A stretch of DNA of 64,000 bases from positions 216,345 to 280,344 of the forward strand of contig CAWFPR010000013.1 in assembly GCA_963817635.1 (NCBI GenBank). Direction: 5' to 3'. This document shows, in pieces, positions 59,141 to 64,000 of this stretch (within the stretch, counting starts at the first letter, position 1; every line of letters starts with the position of its first letter). Origin of the DNA: CAWFPR01 sp963817635 (GTDB lineage: Bacteria; Acidobacteriota; Vicinamibacteria; Vicinamibacterales; 2-12-FULL-66-21). Under the pieces are notes generated by a model. The model was given only the letters and a program-made list of their open reading frames with translations, had not been told where the DNA came from and did no database searches. The position numbers were made by a program, and so were the translations under genes.

Positions 59141-59345
59141 CGAGCTGTTGCTGGCCACGCCGAGGCCGACCGCCCTGGCGGCGCCGGTAGTTGGGGGAAT
59201 GATATTGATGGCAGCGCTGCGGCCGCCCTTCCAATCTCCGTTCTCAGAATCCCCCCGTCTAGCCGCATGAAGACCCTCCAGATTCATGGTCAGATATGGT
59301 GTCGTCTGACAAGTGTCCCTGGCCGCGTTGGCCTACCGTATCCAC

Positions 59346-59929
59346 ATGGCTCGTGTTGAGGTGTTCCCGGACGCCGAAGAGTTTCGCGACACGCGCTGGG
59401 GGCGCGAGGGGACTCAGCAAGGTCGAGAGCTTGTTCGACGCCGAGCGCTTCGTCGAGCGCGTCGGCTTCGCCGCGTGCATGACCGACTCGCGGCGTCCGG
59501 GGCCGTCGCTGTACGTCGCGGTCTGCGGCCGGCGCGACGCCGTGATGCCGCGCAACGTCCAGAAGGACCCCGAGGCGTCGCACACGTGGCTGCTGAAGGA
59601 CGAAGTCGTCCGTCACGGCAAGGTGTATTACGGGAAGCTCGCGGGCGCGCGGGCGATGTTCATCGCGCCGCGCATGGTGCGGTACTTCCACGCGATCTGG
59701 GGCGTGCGGCGGGTCGAAGAGCCGAAATGCCTGAGCCGCAATGCCCAGGCCATCCTCCGCGTACTGCGCCGCGAGTGGGAGATCGCCACCTCGGATCTGC
59801 GTGACGACAGCGGCATCAAGGATCGCGCGACGTTTACCCGTGCGCTCGACGAGTTGCAGGCCGCGATGCTCGTCGTCCCCGCCGAGGTGTACTACCAGCC
59901 GACGTTCACCTACATCTGGACGCTGTGTT
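59346..59929 (+). pseudogene. AlkZ-related protein gene truncated by the repeat (one frameshift)
   Basis: Dropping one A near 59413 joins ARVEVFPDAEEFRDTRWGREG to LSKVESLFDAERFVERVGF. The sequence continues to TWLLKDEVVRHGKVYYGKLAGARAMF and ATFTRALDELQAAMLVVPAEVYYQPTFTYIWTL, then is cut at the start of repeat copy B. The wording resembles the AlkZ-related family, distant relatives of a DNA-crosslink glycosylase. That call is from memory of family pattern and tentative. The missing C terminus makes activity unlikely. Confidence 0.6.
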
Positions 59930-60017
59930 GTGTCAGAGAAACCGGGGAGGGAGGCGGGGACCGGCGCGACGGACGTCTGAGAACGGGCGTTCTGTTGGCT
60001 AATGCGGCCTATTGTCT
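59930..60017 (+). repeat. ~90-bp repeat, copy B
   Basis: Same sequence and orientation as 58141-58232, differing by a three-base gap, one further missing base and one substitution. It interrupts two unrelated gene fragments, so it marks an insertion or rearrangement end. Confidence 0.85.
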
Positions 60018-60300
60018 ATTGTCCTTACCGAGACTGAGAAGACGCACGTGCAGACGCGCGTGCAATGGCAGATCGTCTGGGACACGAACGAGGTACTCTG
60101 GTACTCGCAGCGCGACGGCTACGCGCAGATGTACCTGTTCGACCTCACGAGCGGAAAGCTCAAGAACCAGATCGCCACCTGCGCCGGCATGGTGACGCGC
60201 GTCGTCCGCATCGATCGCCCCCTGCGGCGGACATGGTACGAGGCGGGTCGGCAGGGGAGTGGGCCGGCGCGAAGTGCGAGGAGGGCCGAACGTCCAGGAC
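60018..60300 (+). pseudogene. Fragment of a dipeptidyl-peptidase IV (S9B) gene
   Basis: The frame reads WDTNEVLWYSQRDGYAQMYLFDLTSG and KLKNQIATCAGMVTRVVRID, the beta-propeller part of DPP IV-like enzymes. Its N-terminal part is missing before repeat copy B. The similarity fades near 60290, well before any catalytic domain. It is a leftover of a larger gene, not a functional peptidase. Confidence 0.72.
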
Positions 60301-60322
60301 CGGAGCGCCACGGCACCCTGTA

Positions 60323-60341
60323 ACCCCGGTGTTACCCGAAG
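60323..60341 (+). repeat. Subterminal 19-bp repeat, right copy
   Basis: Identical to 53740-53758. It lies 53 bases inside the right attachment repeat. Confidence 0.65.
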
Positions 60342-60392
60342 ACCGACCGCCGCGGCATCGCCGCATCGACTTCGTGATTTTCCTGGGAATTC

Positions 60393-60468
60393 TGGAGCCG
60401 GCGACCCGGCTTGAACGGGTGACCTGCTGATTACGAATCAGCTGCTCTACCAACTGAGCTACGCCGGC
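60393..60468 (-). tRNA. tRNA-Thr (anticodon CGT)
   Basis: A complete 76-base cloverleaf on the minus strand. The acceptor stem is GCCGGCG/CGCCGGC, the anticodon stem GCTGA/TCAGC around loop TTCGTAA, and the T arm ACCCG/CGGGT. The 3' CCA is encoded. Anticodon CGT reads ACG (Thr). Its 3' 48 bases are duplicated at 53550-53597 by insertion of the integrative element, and the gene itself stays intact. Confidence 0.96.
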
Positions 60469-60684
60469 CTGGCGGTGGTGTGCCGCCCACCCCGGTGGGC
60501 AGGCAGAATAGCCATTCTACCACGACCATGGCCCATCCCACCGCCACCTGATCCAGACGAAGGGCCGGGAGACACCTGAGCGGCGCTCGTCCGATCGAAC
60601 GCCGCACGGTCACCGAGCCGAACGTCATCGAACGTTCATCCTGACGGTCCTATGCTTCGCTGGTCGAATGGACAGGATGACGAG

Positions 60685-62143
60685 ATGACGCGCGCTGCTC
60701 CGCTCGGGACGCTCTACGTCGAAGAACTGAAGGCGATGATGCGCGGCCGCTTCGCCTGGCTCGGCGCCGGAATCATCCTCCTGGCTGTTGGCGGCCTGGC
60801 CACGGTGGGGACGCAGGACACGTGGCTCGACGGCTACGGCATCATCGCCTACGGGCTCGTGCCGCTCGCGTTCATCCCCTTTACCGCCGTCGCCATCGCG
60901 AGCCCGCGGGCCAACCGCTTCGTCGAAAGCGTATTCACCGCGCCCGTCGATCGGGCCACCTGGCTCGTGGCGAAGATCCTGGTCCTGCTCACGCTCGCAG
61001 CGGCCTACGACGCTGCGCTCGTGCCGATGATGCTGGTGTACGCCGCTCACGTCGGCGTCCCGGCGCTGCTGGAGAAGTTCCTGATCTGGACGCCTGGAAT
61101 CCTGGTCGCGAGCGTCGCGGTGGGCGCGCTCATCGGCGTGCTGTTCATCGGACGCACCATTGCGCCTCCGGCGGCTGCCGGCAGTCGGTGTGCTCCTCGT
61201 CTACGCCGGTCTGGTTCCGCTGCAGGAACTCATGGTCGCGCAGGGCAACGGCGCCACTCGGACCGGACATCTGACGTTGCTCAGCCCCGCCGTTCTCCTG
61301 AAGAACGGACTCGGCTTCTCGCTCGTGGCCGCGAGCATCCCCGCCACGACGGCAGCCACATGGATCAGCCTGGCGGTTCTTGTCCTGGCCGCCGTCGCGC
61401 TCGCGGTCTGGGTCTTTGTACGCGCGCAGGGCGTGGAAACCTGGGAAGCGTCCCGGGCGCAGCGATGGGGCCTCGCCGTCGCCCTCGTCGCGGCCACGCT
61501 GCTGCCTGTCATGATCGCCGACACGGACTACGACCGCGCGGCCCCGCGCCGAAACGGCGCGCCCGCGATTCGCGGCGTGTTCTCGCGCGGCGGCAGCAGC
61601 CTGGCCCTGACCGAGCCCGGCGGCACACCGCCGGTTCGCTGCTGCGGGACGATCCTCAATCGCGATCAGACGCCCCTCGGGACGGACGAAACCGCGCGGC
61701 GCGATCTGTGGGTCCTGCTGCCGGTCGACGCGACACAGGCGGTCGCCGATCTCCGGATTCACATCACGGGCGCGAACGGACTGCGGGTCCAGGCCGATCC
61801 GGACGCGCTCGCCGCCGCGGCTGCGCACCTGGAGCAGCGGACGTATCCGAACGACTCCGGGCCGGTCGCCGCTGACGGGCACCATGTTGCGACCGGGCTC
61901 GCCGCGCGCGTGCCGATCTCGCTGACGCCGACGAGCCCGTGGGACATCGGCGGCGACCGCTACCCGCTGACCGTCACCGCGACGTACCGTGTCGATGGCG
62001 AGCAGGCGCCTCGCACGATCAACGCGCGCGCCGCCGTGGACGCACAGGTCTTCAGCGCGATCTACGAAATGGGCGCCGCCTCTGCGATCCTGCCCCTGTT
62101 CTGTTTTGGCGCGGCTCTCAGGCGCTGGCGGCGGACGCGATGA
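60685..62143 (+). CDS. ABC-2-type membrane permease (frameshifted)
   Basis: Joined frames give about 485 residues. The first frame holds membrane spans (FAWLGAGIILLAVGGLATVG, PLAFIPFTAVAIA) and the SVFTAPVDRATWLVAKILVLL wording of ABC-2 transporters. After a change near 61170 the second frame holds further spans, a long periplasmic beta domain (about 61530-62050) and a last span. An upstream ATG at 60652 is an alternative start. The stop overlaps the ATPase ATG. Cargo unknown. Confidence 0.78.
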
Positions 62144-62880
62144 TGCCCGTCACGGACTACGCCGTCGAAACCGATGCGCTCACGCGGCGCTTCGGCGGAT
62201 TCACGGCGGTCGATCGGGTGACGCTCCGCGTGCCCAAAGGCCAGTTGTTCGGCTTCCTCGGCCTCAACGGCGCGGGCAAAACGACGACGATCCGGGTCCT
62301 GACCACGCTGCTGCCGCCGAGCAGCGGTACGGCGCGGCTGTGGGGCCACGACGTCATCCAGGACCCGCTCGCCGTCCGCGGGCTCGTCGGGCTCGTCAGC
62401 GACGAAACCAGCGAAAGCCAGTCGATGTGGACGGCGCGCGAGTACCTCGTCTACTTCGCCCGGATCCGTCAAATGCCGGATCCCGAGGCGATCGCCGAGC
62501 GCACGCTCGACGCCGTCGGCCTGGACCCTGCGTTCCGGCCCAGACTGATCGGGACGTACAGCACCGGCATGAAACGGCGGGTCGAGATCGCTCGGGCCCT
62601 GCTGGGCGATCCGAAGGTGCTCTTTCTGGACGAGCCGACGCGGGGCCTCGATCTCCCGGCCAAGCGCGAAATGTGGAATCTCCTGCGCCGGCTCGCGTCG
62701 GAGCAGCAGGTGACGACGTTCCTGAGCAGCCACGATGCCCAGGAAATCCGGCACCTGTGCAGCCACATCAGCGTCATCGCGAAAGGCCGGCTGGTCTACT
62801 CCGGTCCGACCGGGGAACTCGGTGACGACCTGGATATGTTCGAAGAGCGGCTCATCGAACTGCTCGAGCAGCGGCACTGA
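62140..62880 (+). CDS. ABC transporter ATP-binding protein
   Basis: The 246-residue protein has Walker A GLNGAGKTTT, a signature motif YSTGMKRRVEIARAL (STGMK in place of LSGGQ, usual in ABC-2 exporters), Walker B VLFLDEPTRGLD and the H-loop SSHDAQEI. ATG codons at 62140 and 62143 both overlap the permease stop. With the permease it forms an exporter. Confidence 0.93.
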   Translation: MMPVTDYAVETDALTRRFGGFTAVDRVTLRVPKGQLFGFLGLNGAGKTTTIRVLTTLLPPSSGTARLWGHDVIQDPLAVRGLVGLVSDETSESQSMWTAREYLVYFARIRQMPDPEAIAERTLDAVGLDPAFRPRLIGTYSTGMKRRVEIARALLGDPKVLFLDEPTRGLDLPAKREMWNLLRRLASEQQVTTFLSSHDAQEIRHLCSHISVIAKGRLVYSGPTGELGDDLDMFEERLIELLEQRH

Positions 62881-62889
62881 GGAGAAGCG

Positions 62890-63915
62890 ATGCGAATCAG
62901 CCTGGTTCTCGTGATGGCCGCGGGGATTGCCTCGCCGGCGCAGACCCCGTCACCCTACCGGATCACCCACACGTACGTCCTCGGTGGCGACGGCAGCTGG
63001 GACTACGTCGTCCCCGACCCGCCGTCCCACCGGTTGTTCATCGGCCGTCAGAACCGGGTCATGGTGGTTGACGAGGATACCGGAACGCTCCTCGGCGAGG
63101 TCACGGGGATTCAGGGCGCTCACGGCACGGCGATCGCGTCGTCCAGCGGGCGTGGGTTCGCCACCTCGGGCAACGACCAGTCGGTGGTGATGTTCGACCT
63201 GAAGACGTTGAAGACGCTGGGACGCATTCCGGCGGCGGAGGACGCGGACGCCGTCATCTACGATCCCGCGTCGGACCGCGTGTTCACGTTCAACGGCGAC
63301 GCACATTCCTCCACGGTGATCGATCCGCACGCCGGACGGGCGATCGCGACGATCGCGCTCGGCGGCAAGCCGGAGTACGGCGTGTCGGCCGGCGACGGCA
63401 AGGTGTATGCGAATCTGACCGACACGAGTGAAGTGGTCGAGATCGACGCGAAGGCCGCCAGCGTGCTGCGGCGATGGCCGACCGCTCCCTGCAAACAGCC
63501 GGTCTCCATGGCGATCGACACTGTCCGTCACCGGCTGTTCAGCGGCTGCCGGAGCGGCGTGATGGCCGTGTCGGACATCGACGCGGCGAAGGTCGTGGCG
63601 ACCCTGCCGATTGGCACCGGCGTTGACGGTGCCGTCTACGATCCAGCCTCGGGTGACGCCTTCGCCTCGAACGCCGACGGTACTCTGACGGTGGTCCATC
63701 AGGACACGCCCGACACCTATCGCGTCCTGCAGACGCTCCAGACGGCCCCCGGGTCCCGCAACATGGGCCTCGATGCCACGAACCATCGCATCTTCGTCGT
63801 GTCGGCGAAGTTCGGTCCGCCGCCTCCTGCGCCGCCCGGCGGCCGGTCGAGACCGCCTGTCCTGCCGGGTACCTTCTCACTCATGGTCATCGAGCGGACC
63901 CCCGCAGTCCGGTGA
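62890..63915 (+). CDS. Secreted YncE-like beta-propeller protein
   Basis: The 341-residue protein has a short signal peptide (LVLVMAAGIASPAQ) and repeating blade motifs such as GSWDYVVPDPPSHRLFIG, VVDEDTGTLLGEV and TVVHQDTPDTYRVLQTL. These are the YVTN/YncE family pattern. A Pro-rich loop (PPPPAPPGG) precedes the last blade. GAGGAGAAGCG precedes the ATG, nine bases after the ATPase stop, so it may belong to the same operon. The last 85 bases of the window hold no clear gene. Confidence 0.85.
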   Translation: MRISLVLVMAAGIASPAQTPSPYRITHTYVLGGDGSWDYVVPDPPSHRLFIGRQNRVMVVDEDTGTLLGEVTGIQGAHGTAIASSSGRGFATSGNDQSVVMFDLKTLKTLGRIPAAEDADAVIYDPASDRVFTFNGDAHSSTVIDPHAGRAIATIALGGKPEYGVSAGDGKVYANLTDTSEVVEIDAKAASVLRRWPTAPCKQPVSMAIDTVRHRLFSGCRSGVMAVSDIDAAKVVATLPIGTGVDGAVYDPASGDAFASNADGTLTVVHQDTPDTYRVLQTLQTAPGSRNMGLDATNHRIFVVSAKFGPPPPAPPGGRSRPPVLPGTFSLMVIERTPAVR

Positions 63916-64000
63916 GACACTCCCTGCCGTCGAGTCGATCGCGTGGGAGAGTTGCCGGGACGCCGTATCGGGAGACTAGTCGAGCGTCCTCAGCAGCGAC

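Larger units (their letters stand above)
53550..60441. mobile_element. Integrative element inserted in tRNA-Thr(CGT)
   Basis: 48-bp direct repeats (53550-53597 and 60394-60441, one mismatch) correspond to the 3' half of the tRNA-Thr gene at 60393-60468. Between them lie a tyrosine integrase next to the left repeat, a toxin-antitoxin pair, an IS91-family transposon, a zinc peptidase and gene fragments. A further 19-bp identical sequence occurs near both ends (53740 and 60323). The element is about 6.9 kb and has no replication or conjugation genes. Confidence 0.85.

Noticed and set aside
63976..64000. 3' end of a minus-strand gene at the window edge
   Set aside because: A stop codon in a plausible frame exists, but only eight codons are visible, too few to support a call.

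Overview
High-GC bacterial chromosome segment, most likely Acidobacteriota and probably Vicinamibacteria. Pointers are an ADOP-type duplicated-permease protein, an ECF sigma/Ser-Thr kinase pair, a PEP-CTERM protein, DUF5107/DUF6067 carbohydrate proteins, DUF6526 and DUF3079 proteins, and a HybA/NrfD/triheme-c7 respiratory operon. This assignment rests on recognised protein families, not on a search. Many otherwise well-conserved genes are broken by single-base frameshifts that keep coherent protein sequence in the next frame. This looks like long-read or metagenome sequencing error rather than decay, so those genes are annotated as single frameshifted genes.

Layout. 0-8 kb: a c-heme-type sensor kinase, an archaemetzincin and a sigma54 response regulator, followed by a respiratory operon (Cys-rich small protein, HybA-like Fe-S protein, NrfD-like membrane protein, two membrane-anchored GcvH-like proteins, a triheme cytochrome c7). 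The operon has a near-consensus -24/-12 promoter and upstream palindromes, so the upstream two-component system probably controls it. 8-24 kb: housekeeping and small genes, including a phage-holin-family membrane protein, an ICMT-like methyltransferase, a YbaK-like deacylase, an M14 peptidase, citrate synthase, SDR, ECF sigma and Ser/Thr kinase, HAD hydrolase, alpha/beta hydrolase, a second ECF sigma with its membrane partner, an RluA enzyme and DUF3079. 24-34 kb: a secreted protein with a phospholipase-A2-like CCDxHDxC motif, a CoA-transferase/hydrolase, gamma-glutamyltransferase, cytochrome c, and an operon of porin, PstS-like protein and class III cyclase. 34-39 kb: PEP-CTERM protein, a two-domain glycosyltransferase/DUF2064 protein, and a divergent radical-SAM/ArsM fusion, which together form a candidate arsenic-modifying locus. 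39-50 kb: CcdC, DUF5107-TPR protein, DUF6067 glycoside-hydrolase-like protein, ADOP permease and small secreted proteins. 50.7-53.3 kb: a heavily frameshifted PAS-GGDEF-EAL gene.

53.55-60.44 kb: an integrative element inserted in the 3' half of a tRNA-Thr(CGT) gene. It is bounded by 48-bp direct repeats and carries a tyrosine integrase, a RelE/HigB-HigA type toxin-antitoxin pair, an IS91-family transposon, a secreted zinc peptidase and truncated gene fragments. Two near-identical ~90-bp sequences, one just after the transposase and one cutting a gene 1.8 kb away, suggest IS91-type one-ended mobility. 60.7-63.9 kb: an ABC-2 permease, its ATPase and a YncE-like beta-propeller protein.

Recurrent non-coding structure: an oriented heptamer repeat (GGGCTCA on the coding strand) directly after five different stop codons, a 126-bp palindromic MITE-like element, and several starts that sit 5-8 bases after a -10-like hexamer, as leaderless genes do.
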